Shown: positions 29,702 to 39,662 of the stretch, piece by piece
How the letters are laid out: every line of letters begins with the position of its first letter
Position numbering within the stretch: position 1 is the first letter of the stretch
The notes under the pieces: generated by a model
The model's database searches: none
The model's input: the letters and a program-made list of their open reading frames with translations, nothing else
What the model was told of the DNA's origin: nothing
Source: Pseudomonas sp. SDI
Lineage (GTDB): Bacteria > Pseudomonadota > Gammaproteobacteria > Pseudomonadales > Pseudomonadaceae
Reading direction: 5' to 3'
NCBI RefSeq assembly: GCF_003105155.1
Contig: NZ_QETK01000020.1
Location: 38,611-102,610 of the forward strand
Length of the DNA: 64,000 bases
Made by a program: the position numbers and the translations under genes

Positions 29702-30655
29702 TCAGCGTGCCTTGAGCTTGCGATCAATGGCGTCCATCAGTTGCACGCCAATCCGCGTGCCGTAGGCATTGTCGATCTCGCGGATGCAGGTCGGGCTGGT
29801 CACGTTGATTTCGGTCAGGTGCTCGCCGATCACGTCCAGGCCGACGAACAGCAGGCCCTTCTCGCGCAAGGTCGGGCCGACCTGGGCGGCAATCCAGCGG
29901 TCGCGCTCGCTCAGCTCGCGGGCTTCGCCACGGCCGCCGGCGGCCAGGTTGCCACGGGTTTCGCCGCTGGCCGGGATGCGCGCCAGGCAGTACGGCACCG
30001 GCTCGCCGTCGATCATCAGGATGCGCTTGTCGCCGTCCTTGATCGCCGGCAGGTAGGCCTGGGCCATGATCTGCTGGGTGCCCAGGGCGGTCAGCGTCTC
30101 GAGGATCACCGACAGGTTCGGGTCGCCCACTCGGTGGCGGAAGATCGAGGTGCCGCCCATGCCATCCAGCGGTTTGAGGATCACGTCGCCATGCTGCGCG
30201 GCGAACGCGCGGATAATGTCCGGGCGACGGCTCACCAGGGTCGGCGGGGTGCACTGCGGGAACAGCGTGGCGAACAGCTTTTCGTTGCAGTCGCGCAGGC
30301 TTTGCGGCCGGTTGACCACCAGCACCCCGGCGGCTTCGGCCTGTTCCAGCAGGTAGGTGGTGTAGACGAACTCCATGTCGAACGGCGGATCCTTGCGCAT
30401 CAGGATCACGTCGAGGTCGCTCAGCGGCGCGTCGGTCTCGGCGTCCAGTTCGAACCATTTGGCCGGGTCGGCGAAGACGTTCAGCGGGCGCATCCTGGCC
30501 CGGGCCTCACCGGCGTTCTGGTACAGGTCCTGCTGTTCCATGTAGAACAGCGACCAGCCGCGTTCCTGCGCTGCCAGCAACATGGCCAGCGAGCTGTCCT
30601 TCTTGTAGGAGATGGACGCGATGGGGTCCATGACAATCCCGAGGCGAACGCTCAT
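29702..30655 (-). CDS. gshB: Glutathione synthetase
   Basis: Joins gamma-glutamylcysteine and glycine with ATP, second step of glutathione synthesis. It has 317 residues from ATG at 30655 (MSVRLGIVMDPI); a 55-residue upstream extension lacks homology and is rejected. The ATP-grasp features are intact: VILKPLDGMGGTSIFR, YLPAIKDGDKRILMIDGEPV and FVGLDVIGEHLTEINVTSPT. It is divergent from pilG with a 207-base gap between. Confidence 0.97.
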   Translation of the reverse strand: MSVRLGIVMDPIASISYKKDSSLAMLLAAQERGWSLFYMEQQDLYQNAGEARARMRPLNVFADPAKWFELDAETDAPLSDLDVILMRKDPPFDMEFVYTTYLLEQAEAAGVLVVNRPQSLRDCNEKLFATLFPQCTPPTLVSRRPDIIRAFAAQHGDVILKPLDGMGGTSIFRHRVGDPNLSVILETLTALGTQQIMAQAYLPAIKDGDKRILMIDGEPVPYCLARIPASGETRGNLAAGGRGEARELSERDRWIAAQVGPTLREKGLLFVGLDVIGEHLTEINVTSPTCIREIDNAYGTRIGVQLMDAIDRKLKAR

Positions 30656-30862
30656 GGGGTATATCCTCTCGGCGGCGCGGGGGCCGCAGTGGCTCGAATG
30701 AAAAGTGGCGTCAGGGTGGCGCTCGCGGCGCCGCCGGTCAAGGGAAAAACGCGGCCCGGCCAGGGCTGCGCGCAGGCCGATGGAACGCAGCCCCCGGAGT
30801 ATGCTAAAAAGGCCGGGCACGTGGCCTGCACGGCGCTATTCACAGGCGATGGTGGAGCAATC

Positions 30863-31273
30863 ATGGGACAGCCCGACACGGCACTGAAGGTGATGGTCAT
30901 CGACGACTCCAAGACGATTCGTCGCACTGCCGAAATGCTCCTCAGCGAAGCGGGGTGCGAGGTCATCACGGCCATCGACGGTTTCGATGCGCTGGCCAAG
31001 ATCGTCGACCAGCGCCCCAGCATCATCTTTGTCGATGTGCTGATGCCGCGCCTCGACGGCTACCAGACCTGCGCCCTGGTCAAGCAGAACAGCGCCTTCA
31101 AGGACACTCCGGTGATCATGCTGTCGTCGCGCGACGGCCTGTTCGACAAGGCTCGCGGGCGCATCGCCGGCTCTGATCAATTTCTGACCAAGCCTTTCAG
31201 CAAGGAAGAACTGCTCGATGCAATCCGCGCCCATGTGCCGGGTTTCGCCGCAGAAGAACAACACGCACCCTGA
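30863..31273 (+). CDS. pilG: Pil-Chp response regulator PilG
   Basis: Single-domain CheY-like receiver of 136 residues that promotes type IV pilus extension in the Pil-Chp system. The start ATG at 30863 has GGAG upstream; an 860-residue frame running in from gshB and tonB antisense is a shadow joined to the true gene. Receiver residues are in place: VIDDSKTIR, phospho-acceptor Asp in FVDVLMPRLDGY, Ser in MLSSRDG, and Lys in FLTKPFSKEE. First gene of pilGHIJ-chpA-chpC. Confidence 0.96.
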   Translation: MGQPDTALKVMVIDDSKTIRRTAEMLLSEAGCEVITAIDGFDALAKIVDQRPSIIFVDVLMPRLDGYQTCALVKQNSAFKDTPVIMLSSRDGLFDKARGRIAGSDQFLTKPFSKEELLDAIRAHVPGFAAEEQHAP

Positions 31274-31318
31274 CGCGGCGCCATCGAGCGCGGCGTCTTT
31301 CCTTTTATGGGGAACAGC

Positions 31319-31684
31319 ATGGCCCGAATCCTGATTGTCGACGACTCGCCGACCGAGATGTACAAACTCACCGGAATGCTCGAAAAACACGGGCACCAGG
31401 TGCTCAAGGCCGAGAACGGCGCCGACGGCGTGGCCCTGGCCCGGCATGAAAAACCCGATGCGGTCCTGATGGACATCGTCATGCCCGGGGTCAACGGCTT
31501 CCAGGCCACCCGCCAGCTGAGCAAGGACGAAACCACCGCGCATATCCCGGTAATCATCGTCACCACCAAGGATCAGGAAACCGACAAGGTCTGGGGCCAG
31601 CGCCAGGGCGCGGTCGACTACCTGACCAAGCCGGTCGATGAAGACACCCTGATCCAGGTGCTCAACAAAGTCCTCAAGGTGTGA
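31319..31684 (+). CDS. pilH: Pil-Chp response regulator PilH
   Basis: Second CheY-like receiver, 121 residues, thought to counteract PilG and favour retraction. Start ATG 31319 (MARILIVDDSP) gives the family length; an ATG 12 bases upstream is possible but has weaker context. Asp in LMDIVMPGVNGF, Thr in IIVTTKDQETDK and Lys in YLTKPVDED complete the site. 45 bases after pilG. Confidence 0.95.
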   Translation: MARILIVDDSPTEMYKLTGMLEKHGHQVLKAENGADGVALARHEKPDAVLMDIVMPGVNGFQATRQLSKDETTAHIPVIIVTTKDQETDKVWGQRQGAVDYLTKPVDEDTLIQVLNKVLKV

Positions 31685-31695
31685 CCACCCGGCCC

Positions 31696-32235
31696 ATGGG
31701 CGAGTCGTTGACGGCCTTCGAGCTGCTGCTGGACATCGACCGTCGCTGCCGGCTGCTGGCGGCCGACCTGCCGTTGCAGGAAACCCGCCTGCAAACCTGG
31801 AGCGGCATCGGCTTCCGGATGGGTGCCTACTGGTTCGTCGCCCCCATGGGCGAAGTGGCCGAGGTGCTCCAGGAACCACGCATGAGCCGTATCCCCGGGG
31901 TCAAGCCGTGGGTCGCCGGGGTTTCCAACCTGCGTGGGCGATTGCTGCCGGTGATGGACCTGTGCGGCTTTCTCGGCTTGGGCCTGTCGGTGCTGCGCAA
32001 GCAGCGCCGGGTGCTGGTGCTCGACCACGACGAGTTGTTCGCCGGCCTGCTGGTCGACGAAGTGGTCGGTCTGCAGCACTTCCCCCTGCACAGCCTCGAA
32101 CTGTCGCCGCCGGAGCCGTTGTTGCCGGCATCGCAGCCGTTCGTTCAGGGGCATTTTCAGCGCGAGCGCTGCTGGGGCATTTTCAGTCCGTTTGCCCTGG
32201 CCCAGGCGCCGGGTTTTCTCGATGTGGCGCTGTAA
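31696..32235 (+). CDS. pilI: CheW-like adaptor PilI
   Basis: CheW-domain protein coupling receptor PilJ to kinase ChpA, 179 residues from ATG 31696. The start gives MGESLTAFELLLDIDRRC, matching the length of the P. aeruginosa protein. A GTG at 31681 overlapping the pilH stop would add five residues and cannot be excluded. CheW signatures are VAPMGEVAEVLQEPRMSRIPGV, VSNLRGRLLPVMDL and LLVDEVVGLQHF. Confidence 0.94.
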   Translation: MGESLTAFELLLDIDRRCRLLAADLPLQETRLQTWSGIGFRMGAYWFVAPMGEVAEVLQEPRMSRIPGVKPWVAGVSNLRGRLLPVMDLCGFLGLGLSVLRKQRRVLVLDHDELFAGLLVDEVVGLQHFPLHSLELSPPEPLLPASQPFVQGHFQRERCWGIFSPFALAQAPGFLDVAL

Positions 32236-32250
32236 AGGAATGCCAGACCT

Positions 32251-34299
32251 GTGACCAAGCTCAAGACCGCTACTTCGGTGCATGGCTCGCGCAGCAGCGC
32301 GCAGATCGCAGCATTGTTCGTCGTGCTGATCCTGTCGATCGTGCTGCTGTTCGCCAACTTCGCCTACCTCAATACCCAGGCCAATCACGACAAGCAGTAC
32401 ATCGGCCATGCCGGCGAACTGCGCGTGTTGTCGCAACGTATCGCCAAGAACGCCACCGAGGCCGCCGCCGGCAAGCCGCGGGCGTTCAAACTGCTGAGCG
32501 AAGCGCGCAACGACTTCGAGCAACGCTGGGGCTACCTGCAGAAGGGCGATCCGAACACCGGCCTGCCGCCGGCGCCGGCGGCGGTGCGCAACGAGATGGA
32601 CGCGGTGCTGCGCGACTGGGAAAACCTGCGCAGCAACGCCGACGCGATTCTCGCCAGCGAGCAGACCGTGCTGTCGCTGCACCAGGTGGCGGCAACCCTG
32701 GCCGAAACCGTGCCGCAGTTGCAGGTGGAATACGAAAAGGTCGTCGAGATCCTGCTGCAGAGCGGCGCGCCGGCCAATCAGGTGGCGGTGGCCCAGCGCC
32801 AGGCGCTGCTGGCCGAACGCATCCTCGGCGCGGTCAATACCGTGCTGGCCGGCGATGAAACGGCGGTGGCCGCCGCCGATGCCTTCGGTCGCGATGCCAG
32901 CCGCTTCGGCCAGGTGCTCGAAGGCATGCTTGGCGGCAACCCGGGCATTCAGGTAACCCGCGTACAGGACCCCGACGCCCGCGCCCGTCTGGCGGAAATC
33001 GCCGAGCTGTTCCAGTTCGTCGCCGGCTCGGTGGACGAGATTCTCGAAACCTCACCCGAGCTGTTTCGCGTCCGCGAATCGGCCGGGAGTATCTTCAACC
33101 TCTCGCAAACCCTGCTCGACGAGGCTTCGCGGCTGGCCAACGGTTTTGAAAACCTTGCCAGCGGGCGCACCCTGGATACGGTCGGCGGCTACGTGCTCGG
33201 CCTGCTGGCGCTGGCGTCGATCATCCTGATCGGCTCGGTGATGGTCCGCGAAACCAACCGTCAGTTGCGCGAAACCGCGTTGAAGCACGAGCGTAACCAG
33301 CAGGCGATCATGCGCCTGCTCGACGAAATCGAGGACCTGGCCGATGGCAACCTCACCGTCACCGCCTCGGTCACCGAGGACTTCACCGGGGCGATTGCCG
33401 ACTCGATCAACTATTCCATCGACCAACTGCGCGACCTGGTGCTGACCATCAACCACAGCGCCGAGGAAGTCGCCGCGGCCGTGCAGGACACCCAGGCCGC
33501 AGCGGCCCAGTTGGCCAAGGCTTCCGAACATCAGGCCGAACAGATCGCCGACGCCTCGATGGCGGTCGGCGACATGGCCGAGTCCATCGACCGGGTGTCC
33601 GCGCACGCCTACGAGTCGGCCAAGGTGGCCGAGCGGTCGGTGGCCATCGCCAACAAGGGTAACGAGGTGGTGCACAACACCATCAATGGCATGGACAACA
33701 TCCGCGAGCAGATCCAGGACACCGCCAAGCGCATCAAGCGCCTCGGCGAGTCGTCGCAGGAGATTGGCGACATCGTCAGCCTGATCGACGACATTGCCGA
33801 ACAGACCAACATCCTTGCCCTCAATGCGGCTATCCAGGCCTCGATGGCCGGTGAGGCCGGGCGTGGTTTTGCCGTGGTTGCCGACGAAGTACAACGCCTG
33901 GCGGAACGCTCGTCGTCGGCGACCCGGCAGATCGAGGCGCTGGTGCGGGCGATCCAGGCCGACACCAACGAGGCGGTCATCTCCATGGAGCAGACCACCG
34001 CCGAAGTGGTGCGCGGTGCGCGCCTGGCGCAGGATGCCGGGGTGGCGCTGGCCGAGATCGAGGGCGTGTCGCAGACCCTCGCCGAGCTTATCCATAGCAT
34101 CTCCGATGCCGCGCAGCTGCAAACCTCATCGGCCGGACAGATTTCCCATACGATGTCGGTCATCCAGCAGATCACCGCACAAACCTCGTCCGGCTCGACC
34201 GCTACCGCCGAGAGCATCGGCGACCTGGCGCGGATGGCCAGCGAAATGCGCCGCTCGGTTTCGGGCTTCACCTTGCCATCAACACCGGAGGCGCGCTGA
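32251..34299 (+). CDS. pilJ: Type IV pilus methyl-accepting chemoreceptor PilJ
   Basis: Membrane receptor of the Pil-Chp array, 682 residues, GTG start with AAGGAA about 10 bases upstream. TM1 ([21 protein letters not shown], about 19-39) leads to two PilJ-type four-helix repeats in the periplasm (each with an [16 protein letters not shown] element), TM2 (about 307-327), HAMP, and a signalling domain with [34 protein letters not shown]. The tip differs slightly from canonical MCPs (QASMAGE for EAARAGE), as usual in PilJ. Sits 15 bases after pilI and 35 before chpA. Confidence 0.96.
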   Translation: MTKLKTATSVHGSRSSAQIAALFVVLILSIVLLFANFAYLNTQANHDKQYIGHAGELRVLSQRIAKNATEAAAGKPRAFKLLSEARNDFEQRWGYLQKGDPNTGLPPAPAAVRNEMDAVLRDWENLRSNADAILASEQTVLSLHQVAATLAETVPQLQVEYEKVVEILLQSGAPANQVAVAQRQALLAERILGAVNTVLAGDETAVAAADAFGRDASRFGQVLEGMLGGNPGIQVTRVQDPDARARLAEIAELFQFVAGSVDEILETSPELFRVRESAGSIFNLSQTLLDEASRLANGFENLASGRTLDTVGGYVLGLLALASIILIGSVMVRETNRQLRETALKHERNQQAIMRLLDEIEDLADGNLTVTASVTEDFTGAIADSINYSIDQLRDLVLTINHSAEEVAAAVQDTQAAAAQLAKASEHQAEQIADASMAVGDMAESIDRVSAHAYESAKVAERSVAIANKGNEVVHNTINGMDNIREQIQDTAKRIKRLGESSQEIGDIVSLIDDIAEQTNILALNAAIQASMAGEAGRGFAVVADEVQRLAERSSSATRQIEALVRAIQADTNEAVISMEQTTAEVVRGARLAQDAGVALAEIEGVSQTLAELIHSISDAAQLQTSSAGQISHTMSVIQQITAQTSSGSTATAESIGDLARMASEMRRSVSGFTLPSTPEAR

Positions 34300-34334
34300 T
34301 TCGGCGCCCAGGCATCATGGTTACTGGAGTGGGT

Positions 34335-37300
34335 ATGGCTGACCGGCACGACACTGTCGCCCTGGCCTGGGTCAAGGGCGCCATCGATGAAAGCCTTGGG
34401 CTGGCGCGCCAGGCCCTGGAGCAATTTGCCAGCGAACCCGGCGAGCAGGCCGCCTTGCGCGGCTTCAGCGAGCGGCTGCATCAGGTGTTCGGCTGCCTGG
34501 AGATGCTTGAGCTCAAGGGCGCGGCACTGCTTGCCGAGGAAATGCAGCAACTGGCCGCGGCCCTCGCCGACGGGCGTGCGAGCTCCCGTGGCGAGGCGCT
34601 GGGCGCATTGTTCCGCGGCCTGGAGCAGTTGCCGGTGTACCTGGAGCGGCTGCGCAGCGCCCGCGGCGACCTGCCGCTGGTGGCGCTGCCGCTGCTCAAT
34701 CAATTACGCGCGGCGCGTGGTGCCGAGGCCCAGCGTAGCCTGCTGGATGCCGCGCCTGTCGATCAGGGCACGCCGGCGGCGGCCGAGCTGGCCAACTTCG
34801 ACCTGTCGCTGGGCACCCTGCGCGACCAGTTGCACGCCGGTCCCGACCGCGATGCGATGCGCTCGGTAGTGGCGGCGCTGCGCGACGACCTGGTGCGGAT
34901 CAAGGAGCGCCTCGACCTGTTCGTGCGCGGTGACCGTGGCCAGCTCGAAGAACTCCACGTCCTGATCGCCCCGCTGCGGCAGATCGCCGATGCCCTGGCG
35001 GTGCTCGGCTTTGCCCAGCCGCGCCGGGTGATCATCGACCAGGTGGCGGTGTTGCAGGGCCTGGCCCAGGGCCAGCAGGCGCCGGAAGACGCCCTGCTGA
35101 TGGATGTCGCCGGGGCGCTGTTGTATGTCGAAGCCACGTTGGGTGGCATGGTCGGCTCGATGGAGTCGGTGGGCCAGAGCCCGTTGCCCGGCACCGAACT
35201 GGCCGAGATCCGCCAACTGGTGCTCGACGAGTGCCACGGCGTGCTGTTGCAGGCCAAGGACCTGATTGCCGATTGCCTGGAGGCCGGCTGGGACCGCCAG
35301 CGCCTGCAACCGCTGCCGGCGCTGTTCAGCCAGATTCGCGGGGCCCTGGCCATGCTCATGCTGCCGCGCCCGGCGGCGTTGGTGCAGCGTTGCAACGAAT
35401 TTGCCGGCAGCCACCTGATGGATGCCGAGGACTCGCCCGATGCCGCCGCGCTGGAACATTTCGCCGACGCCATCTGCAGCCTCGAATGTTACTTGCAGGG
35501 CTTGAGCATCGACCCGCTGGCTGACCTCGACGGATTGCTCGGCCGCGCCGAGAACGCCCTTGGCGCGCTCGGTTTCCCGACCCTGCCGGCGCCGCTGATC
35601 GAGCCGCAGGTACTGGCGCTGGAGGATGCGCCGCTGGACGACGAACTGCGCGAGATCTTCCTGGAAGAAGCCGAGGAAGTCCTCCAGCAGTTGGAAGAAC
35701 ACTGGAAGCGCTGGCGTGCCGACACCCGCCTGCGCGACGCGCTGGTTGAGCTGCGCCGTGGCTTCCACACGCTCAAGGGCAGTGGCCGGATGGTCCGTGC
35801 GCAGGTGCTGGCCGAGCTGGCGTGGGCCGCCGAGCACCTGCTCAACCGCATGCTCGAAGGGCGCGTCGGCCCGGGCCGCGAAGTGTTCGCCCTGCTGGAG
35901 CAGGCACTGGCCCTGTTGCCGCCGCTGCTGCTGGCGTTCGCCGAGGCGCAGGCGCAGGCGCAGCCGCGTGCCGATGTCGAGCGCCTGGCCAACAGCCTGC
36001 ATGCGCTGGCGATGAACGACCCGAACGGCAGTGAAGCCCCTGCCGAAGCACTCGACCCGCAACTGCTGGAGATCTTCCGCAACGAGGCGTTGACTCACCT
36101 GGCCACCCTTGACGAGTACCTGCAGGGCGCCGCAGAGCACCTGCCGGCGCCGGTCAGCGACAACCTGCAACGGGCCCTGCATACCCTCAAGGGCAGCGCG
36201 GCCATGGCCGGGGTGACGCCGATAGCCGAACTGGCCGGCGCGCTGGACCTGCTGGCGCGCGAATTCAAGGCGCATCAGTTGGGCCTGGACCTCGACGAAA
36301 TCTACCTGCTGCAAATGGCCGAGCCGTTGTTGCGCCGCGGTCTCGATCAGCTCGGCAGCGCGCCGCTGGCGTCGATTGGCGGCGCCGACATTCTCATCGA
36401 ACAGGTCGACCAGGTGGTCGAGGCCCGGCTCAAGGCGCTGCTCGATGCGCCCAGCCACGGCCTGCGGCTCAAGCGTGACCCGCAGTTGATCGCCAGTTTC
36501 CTGGCCCAGGGCATGGACATCCTGCTCGACGCCGAATCGTTGTTGCTGCGCTGGCAGGAGCACCCCGGCGAGCGCCAGGAATTGACGGCACTGCTGGATG
36601 AACTGACCACCCTCGGCCAGAGCGCCCACCTGGCCGACCTGTGGCAGGTCGACGAACTCTGCGAAGCGCTGCTCGACCTGTACGGCGCGGTCGAGGAAAG
36701 CAGCCTGGCGGTCAACCAGCGCTTCTTCCTCGAAGCCCAGCACGCCCACGAAGCGCTGATCGACATGCTCGACCAGATTGCCGCCGGGCAAGAGGTCGAC
36801 CCGCGCCCGGAGCGTCTGCATGCCCTGCGCGAGCTGCTCGACGAAAGCCTCGATCCGTCGGCCGTCGGCCTGGTGAGCAGCCAGGGCGCACAGCCGCTGA
36901 GCATCACCGAGCTGGCCGCCGCAACCCGTCAGCTGGAGCAGCCGACGCCGGACCGGGAGATGGAACTGCTGTTCCTCGAAGAGGCAGTGGATATCCTCGA
37001 GAATGCCGATCAGGCCCTGCAACGCTGGCTCGAAGAGCCTGACAACGCCTCGGCGCTGTCCTCGTTGCAACAGGAGCTGGACACGCTCAAGGGCGGCGCA
37101 CAGATGGCCGAGGTCGGCCCGGTGGAAGTGCTGGCCCAGGAGCTGGAAATGCTCTATGCCGGGCTGGTCGACCGGCGCTATAGCCTGTCGCCGGCGCTGG
37201 CGGGCCTGCTCAAGGGCAGCCATGCGCTGTTGGCGCGGATGCTGGGCCAGTTGCAGCAGGGCGAAGCGCCGGCGGCGGTGGTCGAGCAGTTGGCGCGGTT

Positions 37301-39662
37301 GCGCGAGTTCCGCCACACCGCCGCCCCTGGCGTGCAGGAAAAAACCAGCGCCGCGCCGGCCCAGGAAGGCGACAAGGAACTGCTGGAGATCTTCCTCGAG
37401 GAAGGTTTCGACATTGTCGAAAGTGCCGGCGCCGCCCTGATCCGCTGGCAGGCCGAGCCGCGCAACACGGTCGAGGTGGAGAACCTGCTGCGCGACCTGC
37501 ACACCCTCAAGGGGGGCGCGCGGATGGTCGAGATCGCGCCGATTGGCGACCTGGCCCACGAGCTCGAATTCCTCTACGAGCACCTGGCCGCCGGCCAGTT
37601 GCAGCCGAGTCCGGCGCTGTTCAGCCTGTTACAGAACTGCCACGACCGCCTTGCGCACATGCTCGACGCGGTACGCTTGCAGCAGCCGTTGCACGCGGCC
37701 ACGGCGCTGATCGACTACATCCGCAATTTCAGCAGTGCGGCGCTCAGCGACAGCGCCGCCACCTTGCCGAGCAGCGAACCGGCGCTCGCCGAAGCCCCGG
37801 CAGCGGCCCCGGAGCGCGGTCCGGCGGACATGGTCAAGGTCAACGCCGAGCTGCTCGACGACCTCGGCAACCTGGCCGGTGAAAACTCGATCATCCGTGG
37901 CCGTATCGAGCAGCAGGTGAACGACGCCCAGGTCGCACTGAGCGAGATGGAAACCACCCTGGAGCGGATGCGCGACCAACTGCGCCGGCTCGACACCGAA
38001 ACCCAGGGGCGCATCCTCAGCCGTCAGCAGAGCGAAGGCGACCTGCTCGGCTACGACGATTTCGACCCGCTGGAGATGGACCGCCATTCGCAGCTGCAAC
38101 AGCTGTCGCGGGCACTCTTCGAGTCGGCGTCCGACCTGCTCGACCTCAAGGAAACCCTGACCGTGCGTGCCCATGACGCACACAGCCTGTTGCAGCAGCA
38201 GGCGCGGGTGAACAGCGAGTTGCAGGAAGGCCTGATGCGCACCCGCATGGTGCCGTTCGAGCGGCTGGTGCCGCGCTTGCAGCGGGTGGTGCGGCAGGTG
38301 GCCAGCGAGCTGGGCAAGCAGGTCGAACTGGTGGTTGGCAACGCCGAGGGCGAGATGGACCGCAGCGTGCTGGAGCGCATGGTGGCGCCGCTGGAGCACA
38401 TGCTGCGCAACGCCGTCGACCACGGCATGGAAAGCCGCGAGGCGCGGCTCCAGGCTGGCAAGCCGGAGCAGGGCCTGATTGCCTTGAACCTGCTGCATGA
38501 GGGGGCCGATATCGTCATCGAAATGTCCGACGACGGTGCCGGGGTGTCGCTCGAAGCGGTGCGCAACAAGGCGATCAAGCGCGGCCTGCTCGACCCGGCC
38601 AGCGAAATCAGCGACTACGAAGTGATGCAGTTCATCCTCCAGCCGGGCTTCTCCACGGCGGAAAAGATCACCCAGATTTCCGGGCGCGGGCTGGGCATGG
38701 ACGTGGTCCATGAGGAGGTCAAGCAACTCGGCGGCTCGATGGTCATCGACTCGGTGCCCGGCAAGGGCGCACGCTTCCTGATCCGCCTGCCGTTCACCGT
38801 GTCGGTGAACCGGGCGCTGATGGTGCATTACGCCGATGAACAATACGCCGTGCCGCTCAATGCCATCGAAGGCGTAGTGCGGGTGCTGCCGGCCGAGTTG
38901 GAGGCCTGCTACCAGCTCGACCCGCCGCGTTACGAATACGCCGGGCACCGCTACGAGCTGCGCTACCTGGGCGAAATGCTCCAGCGCGAGGCGCAGCCGC
39001 GCCTGCTTGGCCAGACGCTGCCGTTGCCGGTGTTGCTGGTGCATGCGCACGACCAGGCCTTCGCGGTGCAGGTCGACAGCCTGGCCGCCAGCCGCGAAAT
39101 CGTGGTCAAGAGCCTCGGCCCGCAGTTTGCTGCGGTGCATGGGTTGGCGGGCGCGACGCTGCTCGGCGATGGTCGCGTGGTGCTGATTCTCGACCTGCTG
39201 GCGCAACTGCGCGGCCTGCACCTGCGCCTGTCGCAGCAGGGTAAGGCGGCACGTCTGCGTAGCGACGTGCAGGGCAGCGGCCCGGCGCGGCCGCTGCTGG
39301 TGCTGGTGGTCGACGACTCGGTGACGGTGCGCAAGGTGACCGGGCGCCTGCTGGAACGCCACGGCATGAACGTCCTCACCGCCAAGGATGGCGTCGACGC
39401 CATGGCGGTGCTCGAAGAACACCGCCCGGATGTGATGCTGCTGGATATCGAGATGCCGCGCATGGACGGCTTCGAAGTGGCCACCCTGGTGCGCCAGGAC
39501 CCGCGCCTGCATGAACTGCCGATCATCATGATCACCTCGCGGACCGGCCAGAAGCACCGCGACCGGGCCATGGCGATTGGCGTCAACGATTACCTGGGCA
39601 AGCCGTACCATGAGTCGGTGTTGCTCGAAAGCATTGCCCGCTGGAGCACTGCCCATGCTTGA
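34335..39662 (+). CDS. chpA: Chemotaxis histidine kinase/response regulator ChpA
   Basis: Large hybrid CheA-type kinase of the Pil-Chp system, 1775 residues from ATG 34335 (GGAG upstream; ATG 34317 is the alternative). It is several hundred residues shorter than P. aeruginosa ChpA. Phosphotransfer-like modules occur at LHQVFG (His49), LFSQIRG (Ser332 in the His place), FHTLKG (His478), LHTLKG (His616), LTTLGQ (Thr758), LDTLKG (Asp916) and LHTLKG (His1056). After these come the dimerisation helices, an ATPase domain (LRNAVDHGMES about 1357, SDDGAGVS about 1398, GRGLGMDVV about 1450), a CheW domain, and a C-terminal receiver with Asp1704 in LLDIEMPRMDGF. No pilK-type methyltransferase gene lies between pilJ and chpA. 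Confidence 0.96.
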   Translation: MADRHDTVALAWVKGAIDESLGLARQALEQFASEPGEQAALRGFSERLHQVFGCLEMLELKGAALLAEEMQQLAAALADGRASSRGEALGALFRGLEQLPVYLERLRSARGDLPLVALPLLNQLRAARGAEAQRSLLDAAPVDQGTPAAAELANFDLSLGTLRDQLHAGPDRDAMRSVVAALRDDLVRIKERLDLFVRGDRGQLEELHVLIAPLRQIADALAVLGFAQPRRVIIDQVAVLQGLAQGQQAPEDALLMDVAGALLYVEATLGGMVGSMESVGQSPLPGTELAEIRQLVLDECHGVLLQAKDLIADCLEAGWDRQRLQPLPALFSQIRGALAMLMLPRPAALVQRCNEFAGSHLMDAEDSPDAAALEHFADAICSLECYLQGLSIDPLADLDGLLGRAENALGALGFPTLPAPLIEPQVLALEDAPLDDELREIFLEEAEEVLQQLEEHWKRWRADTRLRDALVELRRGFHTLKGSGRMVRAQVLAELAWAAEHLLNRMLEGRVGPGREVFALLEQALALLPPLLLAFAEAQAQAQPRADVERLANSLHALAMNDPNGSEAPAEALDPQLLEIFRNEALTHLATLDEYLQGAAEHLPAPVSDNLQRALHTLKGSAAMAGVTPIAELAGALDLLAREFKAHQLGLDLDEIYLLQMAEPLLRRGLDQLGSAPLASIGGADILIEQVDQVVEARLKALLDAPSHGLRLKRDPQLIASFLAQGMDILLDAESLLLRWQEHPGERQELTALLDELTTLGQSAHLADLWQVDELCEALLDLYGAVEESSLAVNQRFFLEAQHAHEALIDMLDQIAAGQEVDPRPERLHALRELLDESLDPSAVGLVSSQGAQPLSITELAAATRQLEQPTPDREMELLFLEEAVDILENADQALQRWLEEPDNASALSSLQQELDTLKGGAQMAEVGPVEVLAQELEMLYAGLVDRRYSLSPALAGLLKGSHALLARMLGQLQQGEAPAAVVEQLARLREFRHTAAPGVQEKTSAAPAQEGDKELLEIFLEEGFDIVESAGAALIRWQAEPRNTVEVENLLRDLHTLKGGARMVEIAPIGDLAHELEFLYEHLAAGQLQPSPALFSLLQNCHDRLAHMLDAVRLQQPLHAATALIDYIRNFSSAALSDSAATLPSSEPALAEAPAAAPERGPADMVKVNAELLDDLGNLAGENSIIRGRIEQQVNDAQVALSEMETTLERMRDQLRRLDTETQGRILSRQQSEGDLLGYDDFDPLEMDRHSQLQQLSRALFESASDLLDLKETLTVRAHDAHSLLQQQARVNSELQEGLMRTRMVPFERLVPRLQRVVRQVASELGKQVELVVGNAEGEMDRSVLERMVAPLEHMLRNAVDHGMESREARLQAGKPEQGLIALNLLHEGADIVIEMSDDGAGVSLEAVRNKAIKRGLLDPASEISDYEVMQFILQPGFSTAEKITQISGRGLGMDVVHEEVKQLGGSMVIDSVPGKGARFLIRLPFTVSVNRALMVHYADEQYAVPLNAIEGVVRVLPAELEACYQLDPPRYEYAGHRYELRYLGEMLQREAQPRLLGQTLPLPVLLVHAHDQAFAVQVDSLAASREIVVKSLGPQFAAVHGLAGATLLGDGRVVLILDLLAQLRGLHLRLSQQGKAARLRSDVQGSGPARPLLVLVVDDSVTVRKVTGRLLERHGMNVLTAKDGVDAMAVLEEHRPDVMLLDIEMPRMDGFEVATLVRQDPRLHELPIIMITSRTGQKHRDRAMAIGVNDYLGKPYHESVLLESIARWSTAHA

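Noticed and set aside
28691..30862. Long plus-strand open frame running into pilG
   Set aside because: It lies antisense to the TonB-like and gshB genes, has biased composition (Gln, Arg, Gly, Leu rich) and no ribosome site; only its last 136 residues are PilG.
34704..37583. 959-residue minus-strand frame opposite chpA
   Set aside because: Shadow of a high-GC coding strand; Gln/Arg/Leu-rich low-complexity product with no family features, fully inside chpA.
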